DNA of 64,000 bases from Symbiodinium kawagutii (GCA_009767595.1 VSDK01017489.1:23597-87596), one strand, 5' to 3'. Shown: positions 11,770 through 24,202, counted from the first letter of the stretch. The notes: generated from the letters alone by a model not told the origin. A program made the numbers and translations.

Positions 11770-12423
11770 ATGGGTATATGGTTATTAGACACGACTATAC
11801 TTTGGCCCTTTCTGCCATTGTGGATGGTAACTGGCGATTATAATAGTTCTGCAAAAAAGGAATTGGATAGTCTTGATTACGCTTGACACAACGCCTTGGA
11901 CCAGTGTTCACTTAGATTCGCTTTTAGTCGTTTCTGGTGACGATTGAACAACTAGTCAGTTTTGACAAGAACCAACGGGATGGTTGATATCCCATGATGG
12001 TTATCAAGCAACAATCGACCGGGGGCTTGATCATCTGCATGAGCTCTGGTTGCTCTTGTTACTGCCGGTGACTGGTCCACAGGTGGAACATGGGTGGCTT
12101 GATTGCGAATCATGATCACCGATAAGCCATATCATAGGCGTTAAAACAATGGTGCTTGATAGGTAACAGTTGATCGAATAGCCATCATTGAATCCCTTCA
12201 ACAGCTGGTTGTCAACAGCTATTGAATTTTAGACAACCAGGGTTGGTTGTGAACCAAAACCTTTCAACCGCATCGTTAAAGAACCACTGGGTAGACCACC
12301 TCAAAGGTATCGGATGCAGTTCGAACAGGAGCCATCAAGAATACAGCTTTATTCGAACAGGTTTTTGTCCCCAAGACTACAACAGGAATACGCCACAGGT
12401 ATACCCCAGGACCCCCTTAAGGG

Positions 12424-12592
12424 CCGGGGGTTGCGCCCGCGGCGCGACCCAACCCGATGCGCAGCGGATTGCGCTGCGAGGCGGCCGTGCAGCAGCAACG
12501 GGACCCGGGAGGAGCTCGATCTAATTTGGCCGCTGGGCAGATCCCGGCAGTCAGCCACCGATGGCACCCGTGGTCTGCCGCAAGGAACTGAT
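12424..12592 (+). CDS. Weak exon candidate
   Basis: Very GC-rich island in AT-rich surroundings. One frame reads RRPCSSNGTREELDLIW, then PLGRSRQSATDGTRGLP. All + frames and one - frame are largely open, so the strand is not certain. Confidence 0.3.
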
Positions 12593-12756
12593 GTTTGGTT
12601 CATAGTGGTTGATAACCACTGGTCAATATGCTTGGTAATTGGTTAATTAGTGGCTAATTTGGTTGGGAATTGGTTAAATATATACTGGTTGATCATGGTT
12701 GATAAGGGTTAATAATGGCTAACAATAGCGGATAATCAGCAACAGTCAGACCTATA

Positions 12757-12860
12757 TGGTGCTTTCTCAAGTCATAGGGGTACCCCCAAATCATCCCAAA
12801 TTAACCACTATTGATTAATAAACCACATGTTTTTTGGGCCCCCATTTTAAGAAAGCTCCA
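12757..12860 (+). mobile_element. M1 foldback element
   Basis: TGGTGCTTTCTCAAGTCA to TTAAGAAAGCTCCA with AATAAACCAC inside. The matching GTGC/AGCTCC changes show arms diverging together. Confidence 0.75.
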
Positions 12861-13406
12861 TAATCCAATGGTTAAGATGCAACGCAACTGAGGAAGTTGT
12901 GTGTCATTGAGTTGAGAAACATGGTGACTGTTGTTGTTAGCATTATTTGATCTAAGTTATGCAACTGCTTGTTCTTTGTCTCTAAAGGGCACACAATTTA
13001 CCATTTCCACTCGGGGGAAGGTTTACCTCTCGCGCGGCATCCAAGTATCAATTCCTGTTGTTACTGTTTAATCCCTACAATCATAATCAACTATCCTGTT
13101 TTATGCTTATTATCATCCATATTAAAGGGATTAACAACCAACAGCTATAGCAGTAACCAACTATGATTATCGTTGTTGTTACTGTATATATGTATATACA
13201 TAATTATTATGAAGAATTAGTTGGTGAAACGATGCTTACTACATAGTTGGTTTTACGTATTCCATATGATCCCTCTCCCTGCAGTAATAGCCCCGGAAGT
13301 AAAGACGATTGTTTACGTACAGCCTTTTCCGTGAGTTTCGGCTTTCAGCCTTTGGCTGTGCTGAAAAGATGAGAGTCAGGAATGAGTGTTTATAATTGGA
13401 ATCACA

Positions 13407-13514
13407 TGGGTGTCTCACAATAAGAAATAAGGGTACCCCCAAATCATCCCGTACTAATCATGTATAGCAATGAACCAACCATTTTTTGGATTCCAATTTG
13501 TAAGAAACCACCAT
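13407..13514 (+). mobile_element. M1 foldback element
   Basis: GGGTGTCTCACAATAAG to TTTGTAAGAAACCACCA with CCAAATCATCCCGTA inside. Confidence 0.7.
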
Positions 13515-14300
13515 CTTGACAGTTGCTTTTACAATAATCATTATCAATTTTTTGAATAAGTTTATTGCATATTATCCTTGTAACTATAATCATATCAATC
13601 CCTATAGTTGGTCATTAATCCCTGTAATTATATCGTTATATGCTTATTATCAAGAGTTGGTTTCACAATAAGTACAATATAGATGATTGTATGTATTCCC
13701 TGTAATTTCTATATCATCACAATCATATTAATAGTTGGTCCGACAATAATTAATTATTGTTAATGGTTGGTTACATGTATTCCATTTAATACCCATGATG
13801 AACTAGAATCATATGGGTGTTTCTCCAAACAGGGGTGTTTCTCCAAACAGGGGTATCCCCAAATCATCCTTGCATAGTCATTTGTAGTAATAAACCCACC
13901 ATTTTTTGGGTTCCAATTTATAAGACACCATGATATGAATCCCTATAGTTGGTCATTCATCCCTATAATGAATTATGATCATGTGAATCCCTATACTTGG
14001 TCATTAACCCCTGTCATTTGATCCTATGGATCCATACTATAACCAGCAATCGATTGATCCCTATAATGAACTACAATCAATTAATATCATATCCATACTA
14101 TACCCATACTATAACCACGGTTTAATCCCATTAATCCCTATTGTAATAATCAGGATCCTAATTCTATAGTTGGTCATATAAATCCAAAGGATTAATCCTT
14201 TATAAGATCAATCCTATAGTTGATCATAGATCATAGATTAGGATTCCTGGTAGTCTATTTAACTTATAGTTGATCATTAATCCTACTCTATGATCATTTT
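13515..14300. other. AT-rich stretch of CCCTATAGTTGGTCA repeats
   Basis: Apart from one M1 copy the DNA consists of dispersed, imperfect copies of TTAATCCCTATAGTTGGTCA and AATCATATGAATCC. Nothing coding seen. Confidence 0.5.
13814..13931 (+). mobile_element. M1 foldback element with duplicated left end
   Basis: The left end GGGTGTTTCTCCAAACAG occurs twice in tandem, followed by CCCCAAATCATCC and a right end TAAGACACCA. Confidence 0.65.
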
Positions 14301-14344
14301 TCCCTCTGGATCCCCAGGATCGAACTGAAATCGATCCTCGAGTT

Positions 14345-14500
14345 TCGAATTTTTTTTCGAGGCACCTCCTCCGGGGCTCACTGCGCAGTGGGAGACCCTG
14401 GGTCCACCTGCCACGTTGGGTGGTGCCGCTGGTTCCAGGCGCGCCCGTTGTGGTGGGAGTGCTGCCAGGGGTGCCAGGAAGCAACAGCTGGTGACGTCAT
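14345..14500. other. GC-rich, exon-like island, frame undecided
   Basis: Sharp GC-rich block (GGGGCTCACTGCGCAGTGGGAG and onward). On the + strand HLPRWVVPLVPGAP or ATLGGAAGSRRARC are open; on the - strand SKKNSKLEDRFQFDPGDPEG is open. All neighbours are + strand, but I cannot choose. Confidence 0.3.
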
Positions 14501-14661
14501 CGGCGGACCATGAGTGGTTGCAACTGGTTGCTTGGGATACTATGGTTTGGACTAGCTTTACGCGCAGACCCCGTGGTTTGCCCGCAGGGCAAACCACGGG
14601 TGTCTGTGCGTGTTGAACATTGCTCGAAGAATCAGGGAGAAACACTGGCTATACGCAGTGC

Positions 14662-14772
14662 TTTAGGGTTTAGGGTTTTTGGGTTTAGGTTTTAGGGTTT
14701 AGGGTTTTAAGGTTTTAGGATTTAGGGTTTTAGGGTTCCGGGTTTTAGGGTTTTAGGGTTTAGGGTTAGGGC
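14662..14772 (+). repeat. Internal telomere-like TTTAGGG array
   Basis: About 110 bp of degenerate (TTTAGGG)n: TTTAGGGTTTAGGG with TTTTAGGG and GGGTTTTAGGG variants. This is the plant/dinoflagellate telomere type placed inside the window. Confidence 0.85.
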
Positions 14773-15247
14773 TTCTTGATTCTCAGAGTTTCAAAACAAC
14801 GGGCCTGCGCAGGGTTTTGAACAGTTGACAAGACTCACTTCTGGGCAGGTCTTGTGGTCACGGGCAAACCATAGGGTCTTGCCGTAGCTTTAGATTGGTT
14901 AAGTGGTGGTGAATGACTAGCTTTAGATTGGTTAAGTGGTGGTGGATGTATGTTGCGAAGGAACTATGTTATTCGGAACTTGTATCTGGTATCCAATCCA
15001 TAGTAAATTGTTGGCTTGGGCGTCTTGATATGGATTGGATACTATGGATTGGTCATAGGAATACTGGTTGCTGGGTTGCTAGGTATTGGATACGATTGAT
15101 TTTCATGGCCAACAGCAACCACAGGATATGACCAGAGTAGCGATGCAAGATTGGTTGTTAGTTGCTGGTGGTTGTAGGTGGTTGGGCCACGGTTAGGGTC
15201 GTGTTTGTCTTCTTTCGGTTGCTTCTATTTGTGCTCTTTGGTGTCGT

Positions 15248-15412
15248 TGTGAACCAACCAACCAGCCAACCAAGATCAACCAACCAACCAAGATCAACCA
15301 ACCAACCAAGATCAACCAACAAACCAAGATCAATCAATCAACCAAGATCAACCAACCAACCAACGTCCACCAACCAAGCAAGATCAACGAGCCAACCAAG
15401 GTCAACCAGTCG
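15248..15412 (+). repeat. AACC/AAGATC minisatellite
   Basis: Repeats of AACCAACCAAGATC with small changes; the translated Asn/Gln/Pro-rich frame is taken as a repeat product, not a gene. Confidence 0.85.
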
Positions 15413-15523
15413 TCATTTATTTTCCCAAGCCCCACGCAGTTGTTGCTGGACGCTGGGCAGCGACAGCGAGTCACATGAGTTGATGGCTACCATGGTGTAC
15501 CATCCTGGAACTCACGAGGAAGC

Positions 15524-15635
15524 CATAGGAAACCGTAGGAAACCGTAGGAGACCACAGGAAACAATAGGAAACAATAGGAAATTATACGAAACCATAGGC
15601 AATCACACGAAACCCTAGGAAACCATAGGAAGCGC
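15524..15635 (+). repeat. GGAAACCATA minisatellite
   Basis: Units of about 10-11 bases (GGAAACCGTA, GGAAACAATA, CGAAACCATA) repeated about ten times. Confidence 0.8.
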
Positions 15636-15786
15636 CTATGACTGGTGATTCGAACAGGCCTTGCCAATGTCGATTTTCCCATGAACCGATGAACTTCACG
15701 AACTTCAGCGAGCTGTAACAAGCTCAAGTTAGCACTGCGCAACTGGACGCTTCCATTGGAACCCAAATCGTGTCGATTTCGGTATG

Positions 15787-15967
15787 TGGGGTTGTCCATA
15801 AATGGTCAAACACGGATGGTTACTATCGGATGGTTACTAAATGTGGGGTTGTCCATAAATGATCATGCATGGCTCCCGGCGGTACCTAGTAACCATCCGA
15901 TAGTAGCCACTTTTCAACGGGGAAACTATCATTTCTGGGTGGTACACCATTTATGGACAACTCTATG
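15787..15967. mobile_element. M6 foldback element with partial duplicate
   Basis: GTGGGGTTGTCCATAAATG occurs at 15785 and 15842 and inverted at the right as CCATTTATGGACAAC. GGATGGTTACTA and TAGTAACCATCC are also inverted. No coding capacity. Confidence 0.65.
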
Positions 15968-15984
15968 TAGAGCCTTGGATGTTA

Positions 15985-16129
15985 CGACGCATGTCGTGAA
16001 CCGCAACTGGCAGCCGGAACCTGGCAAAATGGAAAAACCATCGGATGAACTCCCTGAGCGGGGGGGTAGTACCGCCAACAGGTTTGAAATTATGAATAGA
16101 GAGCATGCCAGTGCTAGCTGCGAGGCTAA
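15985..16129 (+). CDS. Exon with canonical donor, unknown
   Basis: Reads VVNRNWQPEPGKMEKPSD, then ELPERGGSTANRFEIMNR and EHASASCEA, ending GGCTAA/GTGAGT. Hydrophilic and protein-like. Immediately follows an M6 element. Confidence 0.45.
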
Positions 16130-16259
16130 GTGAGTGCTCCAGAACCCTAACACATGGTTCCCTTGTCAAAATGATGCAGCAGAAAGTCAGAGAACTCCAA
16201 GCTTCGCGACTTCTATGGTCCAAAAGAATGCACACGTACCTAATATCGTTATCACGTTA

Positions 16260-17770
16260 TCATCAGTCACCGATGTAAAGTAAATCACCAACGATTAACC
16301 ATCGCTCAGCATCATTAAGCACCATGAACTTTGATAACATTTTATGGTGCTGAATGATGGTGCTTGCTAGCCATCACTAGCTTATCATTATTTCACTTAA
16401 GTCACTCTTATCACTAGCTTATCATTATCATTAGCTTATCATTTATTTTACTAACGTTAACCATCACTAACCATCGCTGTTTCAGTGCGCACCATGTGGT
16501 CGTGTGAACCACGTTGGCACCACCAGGGGCTTGTCGACCCGGATCAAGGCTGGAGGGGACAGACTGTTGTTGGCGCCAACAGATGGGTGAACTACTGGTG
16601 ATTACCATAGGAATCAATTGAGGTGGATTAATTGGTGGTTAACTTGGTGGTTAAGTTGGTGGTTAACTTAGGTGACGCTCAAGGGCCAAGCAGCCCCCAG
16701 GTTTAGGTCGACGCTCAAGCGTCGCAATGACGCGCACACATGTGGATCTGGGAAAAGTGATGCTTGCTGCTTTGTAGATTCTGGTGGTTAACTTAGTAAT
16801 CAGTGGTTTTATCAGTCAGTAATGAAGTTGGATTAGTTCGTTAATCTATGCACCAATGGTGTTACTTTGTAAGCAATTCAGGTGGATTAATTGGTGGATG
16901 ACTTGGTGGTGAACTTGGTGGATGAATTGGTGGATTGATTTTTGGATCAACTGGTGGATCAGTGGATTCCCTGCAGCTTATGATGATTCGTGCAGGTAAA
17001 TGACGGTGGATCATGCTTAATTGCTCATGTTGGATGAATAATCCGAGTTGGAAGATGGAAAAACTACATCCACAACTACCACCGGGTGACCAGGTGGTAG
17101 AACATACATCACTGGCACATCACCAGCTGTTGGGCAGCAGCTGCTGGTCGGGACGTCGCTGATCCCCCCTGGGCAACTTTCGCTTGATGATCATGTATGA
17201 ATCCTACCCAGATTCACGGGGATAAAAGCGACTCACGCATCAAGAGCCACTGCCAGTTGAGTGCTGGTTGATTTGTGATGAATGGTAGATCCATATGTTC
17301 AAAGACCATGCCTAGTCTACCTTAAATAGCTGCAACCTTGACATCAAATAAGGGGGTTTATTAAGAGCTGGATCTAACATTCATGTTCGAGGTGCAGCCA
17401 ACGGCTGGTGGTCAGTTGGGTGCCGGATTTCATGTCAATGGCCGCCAATTAATGTGGTTGACTGCCAATTCATTTTTGGGTGAAGAACTATTTACTATGT
17501 TGGTTGATAATACAGATAAATATTGGGAACGCGATTCGGAACCATGATTCTCCCCAGAAAAAGGGAACTAAAGAGGCCAGAGGAGCGTTATCAAACATTT
17601 ATTTCATGTTATCCAGCACAATAGCTTAACATGGCTAGTGTTTATCAACCATCAAATAATATACTATCATTGTGTTCTGTCATCCTTAATTGTAATCAGC
17701 CATCGTTATCCATTACTTTCCACCATATATTATCAACCATTCTTCACCGCCATAAGTACTAACCCCCGAA
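16260..17770. other. Stretch with no supported gene
   Basis: TTATCATTA- and GGTGGTTAACTTGG-type repeats, including ATTGGTGGATGAATTGGTG near 16880-16950. Small GC islands near 16700 and 17130 are too weak to call. Confidence 0.4.
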
Positions 17771-17900
17771 TCTCACCAATATGATATGGAAAATGAGGAC
17801 CCCAAATCATCCTTCCAATTTTGAGATTCCCAATTGCTTAAGATCCTTTTTTGCACCCCCCCAAAAAGGCATCCCTGGGCTGTCCCGTCACCTGCCGCAG

Positions 17901-17962
17901 GTGACGAATCTGGTGCGCCGATTGAAGCCCCAGGACTTGGGCGATGAACCAACCAAGCCATG
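17901..17962 (+). CDS. Short exon with canonical sites, unknown
   Basis: CACCTGCCGCAG/GTGACG at the left and CCATG/GTGACG at the right. The frame reads VTNLVRRLKPQDLGDEPTKP. Basic then acidic, plausible but unidentified. Confidence 0.45.
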
Positions 17963-18298
17963 GTGACGACTCGAGCTGGTTGATGGTTGATACAGCTGGA
18001 GAGAAGAACCATGGCTCGATGGGGATATAGCAACCATAGGATGGGTGAACAGATGAACATCCCAACAGATGATCCATGGGATGAACAATGACTCACCCAA
18101 AAAAGGGCAGATGAAGATCCCAGCCAGACTAGCGACTGGTCATTTATGGGATGTGAACAGCTAACCTTAAATGGCTGCGACGTCAGCTGCCACCAGACCG
18201 GATCTCTGAAGAGTGGTTTGATTCTGGTTGTGGTCTTGACCCAGCTATGGATCATGGGAGATTTGGGGGGTAAGTCACCAGCATCTAGCATTGCCAAT

Positions 18299-18399
18299 GG
18301 GCTATGGGCAAAACCCTTAGTCCCCCTGGTTCCCATCATTAACCATTGCTTTCCCTGTTATAGTTGCTTAATATTGATGGTGCATATTGACCCATAGCC
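18299..18399 (+). mobile_element. M2 foldback element
   Basis: GGGCTATGGGCAAAACCC to CATATTGACCCATAGCC. Confidence 0.75.
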
Positions 18400-19345
18400 A
18401 ATGATTAGCATCACAACCGTGGATGATTCCGCAATTACCACGGTTGGTGATCCAATGGTGTTGACCATTTATTTGATTGTCATGCTACTCAATCTTTGCT
18501 GTGACAGATATCAACCATATTCTCATCGGTTGGTGGTTGATATCACCAATGGTATATTCCTACTGGTTCAGCCATTGTATTACTTGATCATCATGCTGAT
18601 CATTCGTATTTGTTGTTGGTTAAACTTGGCCATGTCTCAATGACATGAACCGCCTGAAGCTTCTGACTGTTCCCAGCAGCCATTCTTATCACCAACAATC
18701 ACTGTTGTTGCTCCTATCACCAATCACCGGCCATTGCATCCTTTCATACAAAACCACACCTCATCAATGTTTGGATTCGATCATATTGAGAAACCAATCA
18801 CCAGACTTTCCCCGGGCAACTCGGCTTCAGCGGTGACTTCAGACACGCTCAGTTTAACCCAAGCGACATTTGATTGGCTGTGACAACCAATGTATGCGTG
18901 TGTATCATTTGGTCGGTTCCTGTTTCACGAATAAGTTGTTGAACACACCTGGTCATAATCTATTATATCAATCCATTCATGGTAGAACCCTATAAGCCAA
19001 GGGGACAAACCAATGATGCAGATATACCTATTGTATTTGGCTTGTGCATCAGTTGGTTGCTTGTTGGGTTTACCACTGGAATACCTGTGGACGACTCATC
19101 TATCCTCAGGAAGTCTCGCTTGAAGCAAGAAACGAGCAGCTTCACCGGGTGAGGTAGTGAGTACAGAGCCGCGGGCTGGCATCGCTACTCAAAATGAATG
19201 GCTACCACTGGTACCACTGTTTGAGGTGCACTACTTATGGGCAGTCCCACCTCGAATGCCATGGGACGACGCGGTGAGCCGCGTTGAACACCCAGACATG
19301 GGACCTGCTGGCGTTACCAGCTGTCCGTCAAGCCTCGCCTACCAG

Positions 19346-19447
19346 GAGGTGCAGACGGTTTTTGAACGCTACGTGGGGCCGATCACCCACTGCAACTTGT
19401 TGGAAGATGCGGCGTCCATCACATTTTTGAGTCCGGACCATGCCCAG
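19346..19447 (+). CDS. Exon resembling half of an RNA-recognition motif
   Basis: 34 codons after GCCTACCAG, ending CCCAG/GCAGGT (a GC donor, or GT four bases later). It reads EVQTVFERYVGPITHCNLL, then EDAASITFLSPDHAQ. The order helix (VQTVFERY), strand (ITHCNLLED), strand (AASITFLS), helix start (PDHAQ) matches the first half of an RRM fold, where the ITF segment would be the RNP1 strand. This is a weak resemblance; the protein may bind RNA. The frame stays open upstream to 19157. Confidence 0.45.
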
Positions 19448-20534
19448 GCAGGTGGGGATAGGTGGGGATTCCTGTGGTGGGCAAAAAAAGGTTCATGGAT
19501 GGATAGAAGCAGTCACATATGGGTGTGCATGACTGTATACGTGATTATATATAATATTATATAATTGGTGTGCAGTCACATATTGAAGTGCATGACTGCA
19601 TGACGTATTGGTGTGCAGGACATGGGTACAACATCTTTTTTAGTATGCAGCTTTGTCGTGTGTGACTGCGCATGTTACATTCCAAGCGAGATGACATCCA
19701 GGCTCCTGGCCAGTCCGAATGGCTTTGGTCAAAACTGCATCCGCCGATAGAGCACAACACCATCGCTCAGCAGTTCGATTTTGTTGATTTCTGCTGCTTG
19801 ACGACCGTTATCCATGATCATTAATTCTGGCGTGGTTGGGAGATGACAACAAATAGAAACGCGCAACAGAACTGTTGATGACCCTTGATTCGATGGTGGA
19901 TTCACCCTAAAGCTGTCAACAAAGTTGTAGGACTTCTTCCATCAGCAGATACTTCTGTCTCAGTGCTCCTACGGTTTGGTGGATGATCTCCCTGGTTGGT
20001 TTCCCCCAAGGGCACCAACCCCAACTGTTAGGACCCCTTTTGCCCAAGTCGCTGACTGTTGCAGGCGGCAGTGGACCGCTATGATGGTGGAGTGATGGAA
20101 GTGAGAACAGAGACCTGGTGGCACAACGCTTGGGAGAGCGGCTGCAAGCGCACCCTTGGGCAACCTCTTAGACTTCTCCACAATGGCAGGGAATGTGAGA
20201 ATAGGTGATACCAGTCATGCTGTTGCAATGGTAGACGATGATAGGGGTGGAGAATGATGGCTGAAATGACTTGATTGGCTCAATCATGATAATAGTGGGG
20301 CTTGAATGGTGGCTCTTGTTGGGCTGCGGGATTCCTCGCCCTAGCAGGTGTGCTGGTGAAGCATTAAAGATCATTGAACTCCCGGGCATTTGCGAGCCAA
20401 GTTTTGATCATAAGACAGGGAAGGTGTGAAAATGCCGATCCTCAAATCTTTGGATCCCCAAATCAGTATGGTGAATCTGATTCCGTGGGATTTCTGATGT
20501 TTGATGCTGAGTTCTGCTGATGAAATCGCTGCAG

Positions 20535-20666
20535 GACAAATCTGCACCTGATCCTTTGGTCTTGTACCCCAAAGACAGCACTTTCCGGCGTTCCTTGGTG
20601 TGGGATCAGTCGGCCGATGCTGGGATAGTTTGGGGAGGGAGCATCGGTGTTCTGTCGTTCTGCCAG
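20535..20666 (+). CDS. Exon with GC donor, unknown product
   Basis: 44 codons exactly between CGCTGCAG/GAC and TGCCAG/GCTATA. The frame reads DKSAPDPLVLYPKDSTF, then RRSLVWDQSADAGIVW and GGSIGVLSFCQ. It is convincing as protein. The donor must be GC. An M1 element begins at 20673, only seven bases into the intron. Confidence 0.5.
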
Positions 20667-20672
20667 GCTATA

Positions 20673-20779
20673 TGGGTGCTTCTCAAGTCATAGGAGTACC
20701 CCCAAGTATCCTCCGTCATTAGTTATTTGTAGTAATAAACCAACCATTTTGAGGAGTCCCTGTTTTAAGAAACCATCAT
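20673..20779 (+). mobile_element. M1 foldback element next to a splice donor
   Basis: GGGTGCTTCTCAAGTCATAG to TTTAAGAAACCATCA. Begins seven bases after the end of the exon at 20535-20666. Confidence 0.75.
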
Positions 20780-21311
20780 ATGTAATGGGAGATCTGGCGA
20801 TGAACAAAGCACCACTAGTTTTGACCATTGCTGGTGATGTACCATTCAAAATGGGGTGTTTATGGGTGTTATTCATCAGGTTCTTGTGTTGCAACACTGA
20901 GTTGTTGGAGTTGTTCAGTTTTCATTGCGAGGCTTGCTCAACGGCAGGCAACTTCTGCTCCAAACTTTAAGGATTTGGTCAAGGGACGGCTTATCCTAAA
21001 ATGGAGGGGGATACACCCCACCATGCAACAAATCAACAACCACTCTTTAAACGACCATCTTAGGATGCAAACAGGATGAGTTGCTCTTGCCCCATCAAAG
21101 ACTGCTCATTAATTGGGGCTACCATCGTTGCTGGTATTGAACCAAGTGGCTTTGGAGGTCTCACCAACATAGAACTAGCACGAGCGACATATCATGACAA
21201 GGAGGTTCAGTAGCAGTTTGGACTGCCAGCTAAATTCGAGGATAGGGATCAACGGTGCTTTTCTGAGGATCAGACGATAAGAACTTTCCAAGGGTGAGCG
21301 GTTGTAAACAG

Positions 21312-21408
21312 AAGGAAAAGGAAAAAAGGAAAGGAAGGACGGAAAGAAGGATGTAACGAAGAAAGTAAAAGAGAGGGAGAGAGCGATAGAGAGAGACAGA
21401 GAGAGACA

Positions 21409-21443
<35 letters not shown>

Positions 21444-21446
21444 TGG
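21312..21446 (+). repeat. GA-rich tract with (GAGAGACA) repeats
   Basis: Purine-only stretch with GAGAGACAGAGAGA units. The antisense Leu/Ser/Phe frames are its translation. Confidence 0.9.
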
Positions 21447-21751
21447 GGGGGGAAGGAGTTGAGGAATGACGGTACGAAGGAAAAGTGAAACAGGAAGGAC
21501 AGATCGAACAAAGGCATAAAAGAAAAGGAGCATATAAGTGAATCAAGCAGGGAAGAAAGAAAGGATCAGGAAGGATCAGGAAGGAACAGGAAGGAACCAC
21601 TGAAGGTTTCGGTCAAGTGAATGTGGCAAACACGATGCAAATGAGTGTTGCGTTTCCAACCTTCGGTAAGTAGAGGTCATTTGCAGATAGTTGAGAATAG
21701 CTTCGCTCCAAAGTTCTGCGGATGCTGTCTGCATGAGCAGGCTGTAGATGC

Positions 21752-21805
21752 AAGTAGTAGTATTAGCAGTAGTACTATTATTATTATTAGTAGTAGTAGT
21801 GGTAT

Positions 21806-21874
<69 letters not shown>

Positions 21875-21925
21875 CAGTAGTAGTAGTAGCAGGAGTAGTA
21901 GTAGCAGGAGTAGGAGTAGGAGTAG

Positions 21926-22011
<86 letters not shown>

Positions 22012-22012
22012 T
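21752..22012 (+). repeat. (AGT)n microsatellite
   Basis: About 260 bp of AGT triplets with AGC and AGG variants. Long poly-Ser, poly-Val and antisense poly-Leu frames come from it. Confidence 0.95.
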
Positions 22013-22703
22013 ATATGACATGTGTTGCTTCAAACCGGTGCCAATACCTGAGTCAGGGGATTCAGAAAACAACAAATGAGGACGTACCAACACCATCAGC
22101 GGTTAAAAGCAACAATGAAGAGATTCGGATTGCTCAAGCGTTGGTCTTGTTTTTCCTTTGGAGAGTAGCAGCCATCCAAAGTTTTGCAACGAGGGAAGAA
22201 GACAGGGGGACATGAGACCAGTCCAACATGCTGAAATTAGGCAACTAATGTAAAGGTTCTATTCTAAAAAGTTGGAGAAACTTGTGAAGTTCTGATTACG
22301 AAGTGCTGCAAATTTCACGGGAAGGAAGATGGTTCTGGTGCATGGTCCAAGGTTTCAGTTTCAAATCGTGATTTGTCTTGGTTCTTTTGATGATTCTGGC
22401 CGGTTTTCGTTTGTTTTGGCAGGATACAAAAGAGATAAACTTCACATGACTCACAAGAATCCACATGGTTCTCAAGCACTGGTATGTCCTGTCCTTCTTG
22501 CACGCTGAAATTGATGCATTTTTTATATTACTTAATCCGGTGTGTTTTTGATTGATGCAGTTGATTGCGCATCTTTCTGCTCAAAACAATTCTTGTTGGT
22601 GCCCTGAAAAGCCCAACAAAAAAGGTGACTCCGGGCCTATTTGTTGCCTGGGGCCGACATGGGCCAACGGCAAGGCACACCAACATGGCTTGCCGCCCCG
22701 CAG

Positions 22704-22807
22704 GCACCTTGGAAGATCGCTTGGGACCTTTGACGGAGTGCCATCTTCGTCGTGGCGAGGGTTGGATGACCCTCTTCCGTGCCTGGGACGTTGCCGCGTT
22801 CGGAACG
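22704..22807 (+). CDS. Exon with canonical sites, unknown product
   Basis: GCCCCGCAG/GCACC to GGAACG/GTGAGC. Reads TLEDRLGPLTECHLRRGE, then GWMTLFRAWDVAAFGT. The splice signals on both sides are standard and the composition is protein-like. Function unknown. Confidence 0.55.
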
Positions 22808-23885
22808 GTGAGCGGAGATCCTGGAGCTGGTTTCTGGGGTGCCAAGAGCTGCTAGTGTTCCAACCAACCGGGTATGTTGATGGTTCATGTGGGAGGATAC
22901 TAAGTGGTTATTGCTAGGGTTCCTTCCCATGAAATCAATTTATTGCTACCAATCATCAACTCATGGGATTTCTCTGGAACCGTCATGTGTCCCTCCGAAC
23001 TTGCTCAGTCTCTCAGGAAACATGAAGATTTTCGGAGCTCTGAAGGGTAACAACCAGGGTATATCATCAACATAACAATTCCACCTGTATGCCCTGGTTC
23101 TATGGGTTCTGAGTGGCTACACCACGAGGGCATCTCCCCAAACCACCCCACGATTTTCACAGGGGTTTCCATACAATACATGTCAAGTTGGGCAGCCTTC
23201 ATCATGCTTCATGGGCTGGTTCTACGCTGACGTCACCATACATGGTGGGGATCCGGCTGTCAGTTGCAACCAGCCGGTGGCTTGGTGTGCCGGTGGAACT
23301 CGTAGATCCATAGCAGTTACACGATGTTACACGCGAGTTGACTGTGTTTAAGCGTCAAAGATGTTGAACTTGTGGTTAAGGTCAAGTTGATTTCACTTTG
23401 AGTTGCTTAAACTGATGGTTAAACAGGTGGCTGAGTGCAAGAAATAGCCACAGTTGTCCCATAGCAACAACCCCCCACAGGGCCACATATCAACATGGGT
23501 CGCAGGTGGATCTATCACCAAGCAGCTCAAGAGGCAGGACCTCGTCGCAGGGCCGAGCATATGATTTGTCATATTGGGTGATGTTATAAAGAGAACTAAG
23601 ATCATCCAAAGCGAAAAGCATATGAAGCCCAATATCATCTCAAAGAGAACCATATACTTAATTATATCATATCATTTGAAAATTACTAGGATTACTGCTT
23701 AGGGTGATGTTCTCGTTTTGGGCCTGCGGTGTTGTCCATCAACACCTGCCCGACAACAAAGCAGTAAGCTGACGGGTCCACATGATTTCCGCAGTGAGCC
23801 ACGGCAACGTTGCTGAAACAGCGCCGCGTCTTCGCTGAAACGATGGGTCAATCTGGTGAAACATGGGTCAATATTCTCCACCAAC

Positions 23886-23973
23886 AATGGGGGATAAGTT
23901 CACCAACAAGTTCATAGGGAAGACAATGATCAATGATAGGGGAACCAGTGGTGGGTGAACTGAACCACAGCCA
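23886..23973 (-). mobile_element. M2 foldback element, partial
   Basis: CAATGGGGGATAAGTTCACC to ACTGAACCACAGCC; the GGGTCAA motif is damaged. Confidence 0.6.
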
Positions 23974-24202
23974 TTTGTTGGCTTGTTGGTAGCTATTTTC
24001 CATTCTTTTCCAGAAAATCTGGTAGCTCCCATGAGAATGCTTGGCTGGTCAAGATGCTGTGCGTAGTCTGATCGAACTTTGTCATGGTCGTTGACCTCCC
24101 CAAGCCGGTGATCCCCCCCCAGAAATGGATGGTTAATACGCCCTGGTTAATGGTAGATGTTGGCTACTAAATAAGTCTAAATAATGCCCATGATTTTTTC
24201 AG

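Noticed and set aside
15162..15548. 128-codon frame with Asn-Gln-Pro repeats
   Set aside because: Mostly the AACC/AAGATC minisatellite; the hydrophobic start is probably chance.
21175..21600. Minus-strand Leu/Ser/Phe-rich frame of 141 codons resembling a membrane protein
   Set aside because: Generated by a purine-only tract; no other support.
21645..22215. Poly-Ser, poly-Val and antisense poly-Leu frames of 139-155 codons
   Set aside because: Translation of the AGT microsatellite.
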